Below, in pieces: positions 1 through 8,447 of a stretch of 64,000 nt of DNA. The stretch lies in contig NZ_CP060404.1 of assembly GCF_014295035.1 (NCBI RefSeq), positions 1,964,001 to 2,028,000 of the forward strand, written 5' to 3'. The notes beneath the pieces are model-generated. The model saw nothing but the letters and a program-made list of their open reading frames with translations, searched no databases and was not told the DNA's origin. The stretch comes from Streptomyces buecherae (GTDB taxonomy: Bacteria; Actinomycetota; Actinomycetes; Streptomycetales; Streptomycetaceae). The position numbers and the translations under genes are program-made. Each line of letters starts with the position of its first letter. The first letter of the stretch is position 1.

Positions 1-87
1 GAGCAGGTGCCGCGCGGTGTAGTTGGAGCCGCCCCGATCTGCTCCGGTCAGCAGCGCAGTGGACGGCACAGACATCTCGGCGGTCAC
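1..87 (-). CDS. DNA topoisomerase IV/gyrase-type B subunit, 5' end only
   Basis: Only the first 29 codons lie in the window; the gene continues beyond position 1. The N-terminus reads VTAEMSVPSTALLTGADR followed by GGSNYTARHLL, which matches my memory of the start of the second GyrB/ParE-like protein encoded next to hrdB in Streptomyces. The GTG start at 87-85 is preceded by AGGAG with 8 nt spacing. An in-frame ATG at 75-73 is a less likely start. The ATPase domain (GHKL fold) would lie outside the window, so the assignment rests on the N-terminal peptide and on synteny. Confidence 0.8.
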   Translation of the reverse strand, partial: MTAEMSVPSTALLTGADRGGSNYTARHLL

Positions 88-518
88 GCGGTTCGCTCCT
101 CGCTGAATTTCGACTGGCCCTCGGCCGGGCTCACGGGTGGGCTGGGCGCCGTCAGAAGCGTACAGATGCCTGGTAGAGCCTTTGTGCCGCCACCCGTGAG
201 AACGCCCATGCTAATCGAGAGTCGCTCGTACGTTCGATCCCTCGATGGGGTGACGCGTACATCACGTTCCCAAGGAGGCATGAACCATTTAGGCTCCGGG
301 CACGTCCTGATGAACAACCCGGCAACCCAGCCGGCGGGACAAGACCGACAAGCGACGTGAAACCGTAAGCCAGCGAAATACGGCTCATTCGCCGCCAACC
401 GGCACCATCCAGCCGACTTGGAAAGAAATTTCAAGGGAAAGCCACGAACGGGAACGTTTTCGGCCTGGTTGGATGTTGACCCTGGTACGACAGCTCGTCG
501 AGCTAGAGAAGAGGCGAC
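88..518. other. Divergent intergenic region
   Basis: This is the upstream region of the topoisomerase B gene (leftward) and the small zinc-ribbon-like gene (rightward). It is less G+C-rich than its surroundings around 360-480. It holds a candidate degenerate SOS box (222-237) and a 13-bp palindrome AGCTCGTCGAGCT at 492-504 just before the ribosome binding site of the rightward gene. I see no convincing gene in it. Confidence 0.6.
222..237. promoter_or_regulatory. Candidate degenerate SOS (LexA) box upstream of topoisomerase B
   Basis: The sequence is TCGCTCGTACGTTCGA. It keeps 14 of 16 positions of the inverted-repeat pattern TCGAAC-N4-GTTCGA used by actinobacterial LexA: one half-site is perfect and the other has two mismatches. 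It lies about 135 nt upstream of the topoisomerase start. Chance occurrence is quite possible. Confidence 0.25.
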
Positions 519-743
519 GTGACTACTGTTCTGACCCCCGCGAGCCCGCTGACGGCCGCTGACCGCTGCGATCGTTGCGGCGCCCAGGCATATCTGCGCG
601 TCGTGCTGACAAGTGGTGGCGAACTGCTCTTCTGCGCCCACCACGGGCGCAAGTTCGAGCCAGAACTCAAGAAGATCGCCGCGGAAATACAGGACGAGAC
701 CGAGCGGCTCACCGCTGCCCCGGCATCCGCGTCCACTGACTGA
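519..743 (+). CDS. Small conserved zinc-ribbon-like protein (DUF7455 type)
   Basis: A 74-residue protein starting with GTG (MTTVLTPASPLTAADRC). It has a CxxC pair (CDRCG, about residues 17-20) and a second Cys/His cluster (FCAHHG, about residue 39), which together look like a small zinc-binding site. The C-terminal half is charged and probably helical. The family is widespread in Streptomyces next to hrdB and, as far as I know, has no established function. GAAGAGG upstream serves as the ribosome binding site. It is a single gene facing the secreted protease, with a strong hairpin between them. Confidence 0.85.
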   Translation: MTTVLTPASPLTAADRCDRCGAQAYLRVVLTSGGELLFCAHHGRKFEPELKKIAAEIQDETERLTAAPASASTD

Positions 744-796
744 GGAACGCTGCCACATCGCATCCACGACGAGCGAGGACCGGCCTGGCCGGCGAC

Positions 797-830
797 GGGC
801 GGTCGCCCCCGCAGCGCGGGGGGACCGCCC
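797..830. terminator. Convergent terminator hairpin
   Basis: The left arm GGGCGGTCGCCCCC pairs with GGGGGGACCGCCC across a 7-nt loop. It lies between two convergent genes (stops at 743 and 867) and can serve both. Confidence 0.75.
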
Positions 831-866
831 TCCTCGTCTCTCCCTCGGTATCTCCGCGGCCCGTGA

Positions 867-1685
867 CTACCCGTGTCGCTCCACCAGCGGAGCCACGGCC
901 GAGATCCGCGTATACACCCCCGGGCTGCCTGGTTGGGCGCAACCGCTCCCCCAGGAGACCAGCCCCACCAACCGTCCCCTCGCCACGAGCGGGCCGCCGC
1001 TGTCCCCCTGACACGCGTCCCGCCCACCGCTCGGGTCGCCGGCGCACACCATCGACTGCGCCACGAAGGTGCCCTCGCTGGTTCCTGGGTACGCCTCCTC
1101 GCAGCGCTTGTCATCGAGCATCTTCACCTCGGACGCCATGAGCTGCGAGGAGTAGTTGCCCGTACCCGTGGTGTCGCCCCAGCCGTAGACCTTCGCGGCC
1201 GTGCCCGGTCGATAGGCGGCGTCGCCCTCTTTCGCCATCGGAATCACCCGCTCCACGGGCTGCTCCCGTTCGAGCGTGAGCACGGCCACGTCCCCCGCGT
1301 TCGTCGCCGGATCGAAGTCCGGGTTGACCCACACGCGTCGCAGCGGGACCTCTTCGCCCAGGCCGCTCCCCAGGTCGCCACGGCCCACGATGGCCCGCAG
1401 GTCACCGACCGCGCCACGGTCCACGCCCAGCACCTCGCGACTCATACAGTGAGCCGCCGTGATCACCGTGGTCCGGGAGACGAGCACCCCACCGCAGAAC
1501 TGGCCGGAGCGTGCCTCACCGAACCGGTCGCGGCTGCCCAGCGCGACGGCCCACGGCGCGTCCGCGGCCTGCACCGGCTGGCCCCCGATGACGACCCCGT
1601 CCGCAGCCGCCGCCCCCGACAGGGCCGGGACGGTCACGAGCGCCGCGAGCAGAGAAGTGGACAGCGAAGAGAGCGGGGTACGCAT
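867..1685 (-). CDS. Secreted trypsin-like serine protease (S1A)
   Basis: A 272-residue chymotrypsin-fold protease predicted to be exported. An N-terminal Sec signal peptide (about residues 1-28, ending in GAAAADG) is followed by a mature start resembling the IVGG motif (VVIGG). The catalytic triad is visible: His in TAAHC, Asp in NAGDVAVL and Ser in GDSGGPL. The segment DACQGDSGG and the SWGSGCAQPGSPGVYTRI region are typical of true trypsins. The ATG at 1685-1683 is chosen because GGAGG precedes it by 5 nt and the signal peptide starts there; the reading frame is open further upstream but lacks signals. It lies downstream of hrdB on the same strand but behind the hrdB terminator, so it is probably transcribed on its own. 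Confidence 0.92.
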   Translation of the reverse strand: MRTPLSSLSTSLLAALVTVPALSGAAAADGVVIGGQPVQAADAPWAVALGSRDRFGEARSGQFCGGVLVSRTTVITAAHCMSREVLGVDRGAVGDLRAIVGRGDLGSGLGEEVPLRRVWVNPDFDPATNAGDVAVLTLEREQPVERVIPMAKEGDAAYRPGTAAKVYGWGDTTGTGNYSSQLMASEVKMLDDKRCEEAYPGTSEGTFVAQSMVCAGDPSGGRDACQGDSGGPLVARGRLVGLVSWGSGCAQPGSPGVYTRISAVAPLVERHG

Positions 1686-1762
1686 GCGGGCCTCCTGACC
1701 AAGCGGAGTGAGCTGTGCGCTCAGCGTCACCCAGACGGGCGCGCCCCGCATCCGGACAGCGA

Positions 1763-1797
1763 GCGGGCCGGGCCCTCCCGAGGAGGACCCGGCCCGC
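1763..1797 (-). terminator. hrdB terminator
   Basis: Arms GCGGGCCGGG and CCCGGCCCGC flank an inner CCTCC/GGAGG stem, 25 nt past the hrdB stop codon. Confidence 0.8.
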
Positions 1798-1821
1798 AAA
1801 CGCGCAGCGTACGGCCGCCGA

Positions 1822-3378
1822 TCAGTCCAGGTAGTCGCGCAGCACCTGGGAGCGAGACGGGTGACGTAGCTTCGACATGGTCTTCGACTCGATCTGACGG
1901 ATGCGCTCACGCGTCACCCCGTAGACCTTGCCGATCTCGTCCAGCGTCTTCGGCTGGCCGTCCGTGAGGCCGAAGCGCATGGAGACCACGCCGGCCTCTC
2001 GCTCGCTGAGCGTGTCGAGAACGGAGTGCAACTGCTCCTGCAGCAGCGTGAAGCTGACCGCGTCGGCGGGCACGACCGCTTCGGAGTCCTCGATCAGGTC
2101 ACCGAACTCGCTGTCGCCGTCCTCACCGAGCGGCGTGTGCAGCGAGATCGGCTCGCGGCCGTACTTCTGGACCTCGATGACCTTCTCCGGGGTCATGTCG
2201 AGTTCCTTGGCCAGCTCCTCCGGAGTGGGCTCGCGGCCCAGGTCCTGGAGCATCTGCCGCTGGACGCGGGCGAGCTTGTTGATGACCTCGACCATGTGCA
2301 CCGGGATACGGATGGTGCGGGCCTGGTCGGCCATGGCGCGCGTGATGGCCTGACGAATCCACCACGTGGCGTACGTGGAGAACTTGTAGCCCTTCGTGTA
2401 GTCGAACTTCTCGACCGCGCGAATCAGGCCGAGGTTGCCCTCCTGGATGAGGTCCAGGAAGAGCATTCCGCGGCCGGTGTACCGCTTGGCAAGCGAGACC
2501 ACCAGGCGGAGGTTGGCCTCCAGGAGGTGGTTCTTGGCGCGGCGGCCGTCCTCCGCGATGATCTCCAGCTCACGCTTGAGCTTGGGGGCAAGCTTGTCCG
2601 AGTTGGCCAGCTTGTCCTCGGCGAACAGGCCCGCCTCGATCCGCTTGGCGAGCTCGACCTCCTGCTCGGCGTTGAGGAGGGGAACCTTGCCGATCTGCTT
2701 GAGGTAGTCCTTGACGGGGTCGGCGGTGGCGCCGGCCGCGGCGACCTGCTGGGCCGGCGCGTCGTCCTCGTCGTCGTCGGAGAGGACGAAGCCCTGGTTC
2801 TCGGGCTCCCCCTCGCCACCCTCGGCCTTGCCCGCGGCCTGCGGCTCCTCGATGGGTTCGTCGCCGTCGAGGAGTTCGTCGGCGTCCTTCTTGGACGTCG
2901 CCTTCTTCGCGGCGGCCTTCTTGGCGGGCGCCTTCTTCGCCACCGCCTTCTTGGTCGCGGCCTTCTTCGCCGCGGCCTTCTTCGCGGGCGCTGCCTCGGT
3001 CTCGTCGCCCACCCGGTCGTCGGCCGTGGCCGTCGAGGCGGTCGCGGCGGCAGTGGTCTTCTTGGCGGCGACCGTCTTGGCCGCGACGGTCTTGGTGGCG
3101 GTGCGCTTGGCTGGGCTCTTCGCTGCGACGCTCTTGCGGGTGCGCTTCGGCGCCTCTGCGGCACTGACCATCAGCGTCACACCCTCCTCGTCGAGGACCT
3201 GGTTGAGGCTGCGCAGAACATTCTTCCACTGGGTTGGCGGAATCTGGTCAGCCTCGAAGGCCCGACGCACATCGTCGCCGGCGATCTGCCCCTCAGCCTT
3301 TCCCCGCTCGATGAGCGCCATGACAGACTCGGACTCGGCGATCTCCGACGGGAGCGTACGGGATGTGCTGGCCGACAC
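1822..3378 (-). CDS. hrdB: RNA polymerase principal sigma factor HrdB
   Basis: A group 1 sigma-70 factor of 518 residues that directs housekeeping transcription. The N-terminus [18 protein letters not shown] and the region 1.1-like start match HrdB. A lysine/alanine-rich low-complexity segment (about residues 80-190, repeated AAKKA units) follows, then an acidic stretch ([13 protein letters not shown]). Region 1.2/2 ([16 protein letters not shown] to [18 protein letters not shown]) comes next, and finally region 4 with its helix-turn-helix ([20 protein letters not shown]) ending SQVLRDYLD. The GTG at 3378-3376, with AGAGG 6 nt upstream, matches the known HrdB start. The frame stays open 54 codons further upstream to an ATG at 3540, which I judge to be leader sequence. 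The alanine/lysine expansion is usual for the genus. Confidence 0.97.
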   Translation of the reverse strand: MSASTSRTLPSEIAESESVMALIERGKAEGQIAGDDVRRAFEADQIPPTQWKNVLRSLNQVLDEEGVTLMVSAAEAPKRTRKSVAAKSPAKRTATKTVAAKTVAAKKTTAAATASTATADDRVGDETEAAPAKKAAAKKAATKKAVAKKAPAKKAAAKKATSKKDADELLDGDEPIEEPQAAGKAEGGEGEPENQGFVLSDDDEDDAPAQQVAAAGATADPVKDYLKQIGKVPLLNAEQEVELAKRIEAGLFAEDKLANSDKLAPKLKRELEIIAEDGRRAKNHLLEANLRLVVSLAKRYTGRGMLFLDLIQEGNLGLIRAVEKFDYTKGYKFSTYATWWIRQAITRAMADQARTIRIPVHMVEVINKLARVQRQMLQDLGREPTPEELAKELDMTPEKVIEVQKYGREPISLHTPLGEDGDSEFGDLIEDSEAVVPADAVSFTLLQEQLHSVLDTLSEREAGVVSMRFGLTDGQPKTLDEIGKVYGVTRERIRQIESKTMSKLRHPSRSQVLRDYLD

Positions 3379-3733
3379 GAACAACCTCTCGGAACGATGG
3401 AAACGGCTTCCGGCCCCGTCCGTAGACCGGAGCCGACGACCGCCGGCAAGGATGAACCGACGGCGCAGGTGGAGGCGCAGAGGACAACAGCGCCGCGAAC
3501 GACGCCCGTATTCCTCCTCGGCTGCCACCTCTTTAGTCATCGCGCTGCCTCAAAGAGCGTTACGCCCAATCACCGTGGCCCGAGTCACACCACATAGCGA
3601 TCCAAAACATCATGTAAGCGGACAGAGGCCGCCGCGTCGCCGAACCCACAGTCTGTCCCGGCCAGCCGGACAGGGTTCGGCGACGTCACCGCAACCGGGC
3701 AACGGGGGTCAGCGCCCCCACCAGGGGGTGCGG
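3379..3733. other. hrdB upstream region and whiH terminator
   Basis: The hrdB leader and promoter must lie here. The whiH terminator occupies the distal end (3638-3682). I could not assign -35 and -10 boxes with confidence. The frame of hrdB is open to 3540, so translation starting further upstream cannot be excluded by stop codons alone. Confidence 0.6.
3638..3682 (-). terminator. whiH terminator, two nested stems
   Basis: The outer arms CGCCGAACC (3638-3646) and GGTTCGGCG (3674-3682) enclose an inner CTGTCC/GGACAG hairpin (3653-3673). It lies about 50 nt after the whiH stop codon. Confidence 0.8.
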
Positions 3734-4618
3734 TCAGTGCTCACGCGGCGCGGGCACCACTCGATCGACCTCGGGGTGGACCATGAGCAGTTGAGCCATC
3801 GCGGCCTCCGCGCCGGCCCCGTCGCCGGAGCTCACCGCGTCGACGATCCGGCGGTGCTGCCCCACACTCGCCTCGGTGGAACGGTCACAGCCGGTGACCG
3901 GGCCGCCAGAGACCTGAAGCGCGGCGCCGACGATGCCGGCCAGGTGCTCCAGCATGCGATTGCCCGCGACCTGGAGCAGCACCGCGTGGAACTCGGCGTC
4001 CGCCCGCGAGTAGGTCAGGGCGTCACCCTGCCCCAGCGCGTGGCTCATGATCTCGACGACCTCGGCGAGCCGCTCCTTACCTTCCTCGCGGCCATTGCCC
4101 GCGGCGAGCCGGGCGGCGAGCGGCTCGATGGTCCAGCGCAACTGGCACAGCTCTCGTCGCTGGTCATCGCGCTGCGGCCCGAACGCCCGCCACTCGATGA
4201 TGTCGGGGTCGAGCAGGTTCCAGTCGCTGACCGGGCGGACCCGGGTGCCGACGTTGGGCCGGGCGCTGACCAGGCCCTTGGCCTCCAGCACTCGCAGGGA
4301 CTCGCGCACGACCGTGCGCGAGACCTCGAAGCGCTGACCGATCTCCTCCGGGACAAGTGGCCGGTCGGCCCCCAGGTCGCCGGAAACGATCATCTGTCCT
4401 AGCTGCTGGACGAGTTGGCCGTGCAGGCCGCGGCCACGGTTGCCGGTGGAGCGCCTGCCCACTCGGCCGAGCTCTGCGTCCGCGTCCCAGGCGGGGAGGG
4501 CGACACGTTCGGCGCCGGGGGCCTCGGCGTAGGGGTAGCGGTCAAGCTCGCCCGAGCCTGCGAGGCCGGAGTCGGCGGGGCGAGCCGCGGTCGTGGTGGT
4601 GTGCGCAAGGGTACTCAC
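3734..4618 (-). CDS. whiH: Sporulation regulator WhiH (GntR family, FadR type)
   Basis: A 294-residue DNA-binding protein. The first 70 residues are flexible. A winged helix-turn-helix follows (about 75-135: GLHGQLVQQLGQMIVSGDL, VSRTVVRESLRVLEAKGLV), then an all-helical FadR-type effector domain with scattered His/Asp/Arg residues (DAEFHAVLLQVAGNRML). In Streptomyces coelicolor whiH lies immediately upstream of hrdB and acts in aerial hyphae to control septation. Position, size (about 295 residues) and N-terminus (VSTLAHTT) agree. The GTG start at 4618 follows AAGGA. The frame is open further upstream, but the family starts here. Confidence 0.85.
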   Translation of the reverse strand: MSTLAHTTTTAARPADSGLAGSGELDRYPYAEAPGAERVALPAWDADAELGRVGRRSTGNRGRGLHGQLVQQLGQMIVSGDLGADRPLVPEEIGQRFEVSRTVVRESLRVLEAKGLVSARPNVGTRVRPVSDWNLLDPDIIEWRAFGPQRDDQRRELCQLRWTIEPLAARLAAGNGREEGKERLAEVVEIMSHALGQGDALTYSRADAEFHAVLLQVAGNRMLEHLAGIVGAALQVSGGPVTGCDRSTEASVGQHRRIVDAVSSGDGAGAEAAMAQLLMVHPEVDRVVPAPREH

Positions 4619-4824
4619 GCATCCTTTGTCGGCGACGCTCCGAAGGCCCTTAAGGTCTTTGGTGAAAAGCACACGAAAGGGTGATCGCCCATTACCTCAT
4701 AATTGACGTCCAATCGGACAGAAGTGAGCGAGCTATGGGGAGTTGCGCACAGTTCACGCGCCCTTGAGTGCGTCCGCGTACGCCCTGGTCGGGCCCCTGC
4801 GCGACCGAGATCGACCGCCGGCGC

Positions 4825-6840
4825 TCATTTCGCGCGCTGCCAGCGCATGACGCGGACCGGGCGCGGACGGCCACGGAGCGCCGTGAGCACATAAGCGCAC
4901 AACAGTACGGAGATCGAGAGCGCCATCACGTGCGCCACGGGTTCGCTGGCCAGTCGCGCGGCCAGGGCCAGGCCCCGGTCCGGCAGGGACGGCCATTCGA
5001 CCAACGTCGCCGCGCGCACCCGGTCCGACATGCCGGCCAACGACCTCGCGGACGGCTCGTCCACCGCCCGTCGCAGGAATGTCAGCGCGAGCAGCGGCAC
5101 GGTCAGGGCCGCTCCGAGCCCCAGCAGCGTGGAGCGGAGCACCGCCGCGGCCAGCAGCCCCACCCACGCGCAGCCGACCGCCAGCAGGCACCAGCCGCCC
5201 AGCAGTGCGGGCCAGTCCGCTGGCGGCCTGGCCACGTCCGGGCCGTACAGAACCCACAGCGCCGCCCCGTTGGCCAGCGCCGCGATGGTCGCGAGCAACA
5301 CCGCGCCGCCCGACCAGACCAGCGACTTCGCGCCGAGGAGGGCCAGCCGTCGCGGAACGGCTCCCTGCGTCGGGGCCAGGGCGGGGTAGCGGTACTCCTG
5401 CCCGAAGGCGAGCGCGCCGAGCAGCCCGGCGCCCACGGCCACGGGCGGCAGGGGGAGCGACCTCGGCCACCCGGTGAACAGTCGGGCCGCCGCCGCGTCC
5501 CCCGTACGGGCAAGCAGCGCGCCGGCGAGGAGCGAGGCGACGAGCGTCGCGGCCGCTACGTACCAGGCAGTGCTCACGCCGAACACGCGACGTAGCTCGT
5601 AGCGCACTGGCCAGGCCGGCCCCGGCGGGGGGAACCGGGTGAGCGTCAAGGCCCGCGAGGCCGGCACCCCGCGCCCTGGGGAGGTCGGTTCGTCCGCCGG
5701 CGTGGGCCAGGGCGCGCCACCGCCGGCCACTCCCCCGGCGCCGCCGAAGCCCACCCACGAGCCGCGACCGGCCACGACGGGGCCGTCGGGCTGCGAGGCG
5801 CACGCCGGCTCGTCCGCGACAGCCAGCCGCGCGGCCTCGGGAAGCGCCTCGACCGGGGCGGTGCCGTGCTCGGGTGAATCGCCAGCACGGGTCAGAAGCG
5901 TGACGCGTTCCGGCGCCTGAGCCGGGGTCTGACGACGGTCGGCATCCCGTCTCCCCGGTGTGGTCAGGCTCGGAACCCCGAACTCGTCCGCGAGGCGGTG
6001 CACGAGGATGCCGTTGCGATAGGCGAGCTCGCCTACGGCCGCGCAACTGCTGCCGTACACGGCGATGCGACCACTCCCCTCGGGCACCACCTCGATCCGC
6101 TCCCCGGTGGCACGCGCCTCCTGCGCCAACAGGGCGGCAAGGCGGTCGGCGAACGGCGAGCGCACCACGACGCGCGGCCGCAACCGGGTACGGGCGAAGT
6201 CGGCGGCGCTCTGATCAGCGGCCAGTCGCCCTCCCTCGACGCTGATCACCCGGTCGGCGAAGCGATCCAGGCCCCGGGGTTCGCTCGTGGTGACGAGCAC
6301 CGCGCCGCCCTGGTCCGCGTAGCCACGCAGCAGGCCGTGCAGCCAGGTGGTCTCGCGGGGCGACAGGTCACGCACGGGTTCGTCGAGGACCAGCGCGTGC
6401 GGGTCACCGAGGAGCGCGCACGCCAGGCCGAGGCGGCGGTCCATGCCGCGCGAGTAGTCGCCCAGCCGCTGCTCGGCAAGGCTGCTCAAGCCCACGAGCT
6501 CCAGCACCTCGTCCGCGCGCCCGACCGGCACCCCGGCAGCCGCCGTGAGCATCCCGAGGTGCCGCCGCGCGGTCCGCGCGGGGTGGCCCGGAACATCGCC
6601 GAGCACCACTCCGACTTCGCGCGCGGGGTGCGGCACCCGGTGCAGGGGGCGGCCACGGAAGAGTGCGAGACCACGCCCGGACTCCAGTTGCAACAACAGA
6701 CGCAGCGCGGTGCTCTTCCCGGCACCTGGCGCCCCGAACAGAACGGTGACGAGTCCCGGACGCGCTTCGAAGGTGAGGTCGTCGACGACGGGCGGCTGGT
6801 TGCGACGGGGGGCACTGGTCAGCCCGATGGCCTGGATCAT
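4825..6840 (-). CDS. ABC transporter, ATPase fused to membrane domain
   Basis: A 671-residue protein joining an ATP-binding domain and a permease. Residues 1-230 carry Walker A (GAPGAGKSTALRL), the signature variant DYSRGM common in ABC-2 type exporters, and Walker B (ALVLDEP). A long linker rich in Ala, Pro and Gly (about 280-395) has no domain signature. The C-terminal part has about six hydrophobic segments (for example WYVAAATLVASLLAGALLA and STLLGLGAALTVPLLALTF). Two such chains would form a complete exporter; the substrate is unknown. The ATG at 6840 starts the conserved MIQAIGL; the ribosome binding site is weak (GAGAAG). It is transcribed away from the Nudix regulator gene, 117 nt after that gene's stop. 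Confidence 0.85.
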   Translation of the reverse strand: MIQAIGLTSAPRRNQPPVVDDLTFEARPGLVTVLFGAPGAGKSTALRLLLQLESGRGLALFRGRPLHRVPHPAREVGVVLGDVPGHPARTARRHLGMLTAAAGVPVGRADEVLELVGLSSLAEQRLGDYSRGMDRRLGLACALLGDPHALVLDEPVRDLSPRETTWLHGLLRGYADQGGAVLVTTSEPRGLDRFADRVISVEGGRLAADQSAADFARTRLRPRVVVRSPFADRLAALLAQEARATGERIEVVPEGSGRIAVYGSSCAAVGELAYRNGILVHRLADEFGVPSLTTPGRRDADRRQTPAQAPERVTLLTRAGDSPEHGTAPVEALPEAARLAVADEPACASQPDGPVVAGRGSWVGFGGAGGVAGGGAPWPTPADEPTSPGRGVPASRALTLTRFPPPGPAWPVRYELRRVFGVSTAWYVAAATLVASLLAGALLARTGDAAAARLFTGWPRSLPLPPVAVGAGLLGALAFGQEYRYPALAPTQGAVPRRLALLGAKSLVWSGGAVLLATIAALANGAALWVLYGPDVARPPADWPALLGGWCLLAVGCAWVGLLAAAVLRSTLLGLGAALTVPLLALTFLRRAVDEPSARSLAGMSDRVRAATLVEWPSLPDRGLALAARLASEPVAHVMALSISVLLCAYVLTALRGRPRPVRVMRWQRAK

Positions 6841-6957
6841 GGCTTCTCTCGCGAGGCATGAGACCGCACTGCGGCACGTGGGATATGGGCTATCGCAGCA
6901 CCGTAACCCCATCTGTCCTATCTTCTCCGCATACGCAACCTTTGCAACGCCGTAGTG

Positions 6958-7719
6958 TCACACCTCGGGACGCAACATCGGCGGGTTCAGGAGGGTCGCA
7001 CCGCCGGCCCTGAACAGTTGCGCGGGCCGACCACCCTGGCGCGTCGTCGTGCCCCCGGTGGGTACGAGAAACCCTGGCGTACCGGTGACCTTGCGGTGGA
7101 AGTTGCGCGGGTCGAGCGCCACACCCCACACCGCCTCGTACACGCGGCGCAGCTCGCCGACGGTGAACTCGCGCGGGCAGAACGCGGTGGCGAGCGAGGA
7201 GTACTCGATCTTCGAACGCGCTCGCTCCACGCCGTCCGCGAGAATCCGAGCGTGGTCGAAGGCGAGCGGCTCGCCATGCCCGGCCTCGCGCCCGAACGTG
7301 TCCTCCTGTCTGAGCAACGACTCGACGGGAGCCCAGCGCGCGCTGTGCGCGTCGCCGCCCGCCCGAGGAGCCGGGAGGTCGGGAGCGAGCGCCAGGTGCG
7401 CCACGCTGACCACACGCATCCGAGGGTCGCGCTTGGGGTCACCGTAGGTGGCCAACTGCTCCAGATGCGCGGCGTTCGGCGGCGCGGGGTGTGTCGGGTC
7501 GTGGGCGAGGAGGCCGGTTTCCTCGGTGAGCTCGCGCGCGGCGGCGGCTGACAGATCCTCATCTCCGCGAACGAACCCGCCCGGTAGGGCCCAACGCCCC
7601 TGGTGCGGCTGCTCGCCACGGCGGACGACGAGTGCGCAGAGCGCGTGCTGTCGCACGGTGAGCACGACCAGATCGACAGTGACGGCGAAGGGCGGAAAGG
7701 CCGACGGGTCGTAGGGCAT
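6958..7719 (-). CDS. Nudix-domain transcriptional regulator, NrtR-like
   Basis: 253 residues with two domains. Residues 10-140 form a Nudix fold with a recognisable Nudix box (GGFVRGDEDL then AARELTEETGL), so the key REx2EE residues are kept as RELTEE. Residues about 165-250 form a winged helix (FTVGELRRVYEAVWG, DPRNFHRKV) ending in PAQLFRAGGATLLNPPM. This layout is that of NrtR, which represses NAD metabolism genes and senses ADP-ribose-type ligands. The ATG at 7719 begins MPYDPSAFPPFAVTVDL. It has no ribosome binding site but sits 7 nt behind a TATGAT -10 box, so the mRNA is probably leaderless. An inverted repeat overlaps the promoter. Confidence 0.85.
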   Translation of the reverse strand: MPYDPSAFPPFAVTVDLVVLTVRQHALCALVVRRGEQPHQGRWALPGGFVRGDEDLSAAAARELTEETGLLAHDPTHPAPPNAAHLEQLATYGDPKRDPRMRVVSVAHLALAPDLPAPRAGGDAHSARWAPVESLLRQEDTFGREAGHGEPLAFDHARILADGVERARSKIEYSSLATAFCPREFTVGELRRVYEAVWGVALDPRNFHRKVTGTPGFLVPTGGTTTRQGGRPAQLFRAGGATLLNPPMLRPEV

Positions 7720-7725
7720 GGGGGG

Positions 7726-7747
7726 ATCATAGTCGTCTGCCTGACGA
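7726..7747 (-). promoter_or_regulatory. Leaderless promoter with overlapping inverted repeat
   Basis: On the minus strand TATGAT (7731-7726) is followed by six C residues and then ATG, so transcription should begin at or next to the start codon. Immediately upstream, TCGTC-TGCCT-GACGA (7733-7747) forms an inverted repeat inside the -35/-10 spacer. That is a position suited to autorepression by the encoded regulator. The -35 box (T-rich, near 7749-7754) is weak. Confidence 0.55.
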
Positions 7748-8126
7748 TAAAAAGGCCGCTGCATTGTCTTGGCACAACCCACCGAGCGAGCGCGCGCAAC
7801 ATCGCCACCACCCACGCCGCCACGCATCGTCGCTCACTCACGGAGGTCTCCCAACTGCCGTTCCACCACTGCCGGCTGCCCTGCTCCCCGACCAGGTCCC
7901 CTCTCGCCCGCATCCCGCCCCTCGCTGCTCAATCAGGGCGCTCGACTCACGGCCGCCAAGCCCCGCCGCGCGGCTTGTGCGGCGCGCGACACCGGCGCGG
8001 TCGCCCGATCAGGCGATGCGTCGACGCCCTCCTCGCGTGACGCGTGGAGATGCCGGCACCTGCCGCCAGACGACGGGGGCGCCGGACCGGGCCCTCGAAG
8101 CGTCACGGAGGCCCTCAGCTCTGCCA

Positions 8127-8180
8127 CGAGCGGCGAGCGGCGAGCGGCGAGCGGCGAGCGGCGAGCGGCGAGCGGCGAGC
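8127..8180. repeat. Tandem heptamer array CGAGCGG
   Basis: Seven full copies plus five bases of an eighth, all identical. It lies in the intergenic stretch downstream of the DUF4192 gene. Confidence 0.98.
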
Positions 8181-8447
8181 CCAGCATGCGCCCCCCTTCG
8201 GCTCAACCTGTGTCCGCGTAGACGATCCGCCTGATCGACACGGAACGGCTCAGAGGCGGTCGCGCTGCGCGCGGCGCTTGTCACGGTCGTGGTGTGGTCG
8301 ACCTGGCGAGGCGCCTGCCGCGGGCCGAGGCGAGGTCCATCGCTCCCGCCCCTGCCGCTCGCGGCGACGTATTGGTTCTCTACGGGACGGGCTCAGGCGC
8401 TCCGCGAGGTAGGCGCCGGCCACGTCCCCAACCCCAGGGCAATACAG

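Larger units (their letters stand above)
7720..8447. other. Gene-poor region upstream of the Nudix regulator
   Basis: These 728 nt lie between the DUF4192 stop and the NrtR-like start, both on the minus strand. They contain the NrtR-like promoter at the left end and a perfect heptamer array (8127-8180). The rest has no protein or RNA gene that I can recognise. Confidence 0.6.

Noticed and set aside
280..360. 26-codon open frame behind a perfect AAGGAGG
   Set aside because: The Shine-Dalgarno is only 1 nt from the ATG, too close for initiation, and the peptide resembles nothing I know. It may be chance.
300..362. Sequence CTGATGAACAACCCGGCAACC resembling part of a SAM riboswitch (shown here only as a likeness)
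   Set aside because: The other conserved parts of SAM-I or SAM-IV (GGTGCTAA-type strand, P1 stem) are absent, and the downstream gene has no link to methionine.
2026..3597. Long open frame opposite hrdB
   Set aside because: It is an antisense shadow produced by high third-position G+C of hrdB; the product is leucine/arginine-rich without any motif.
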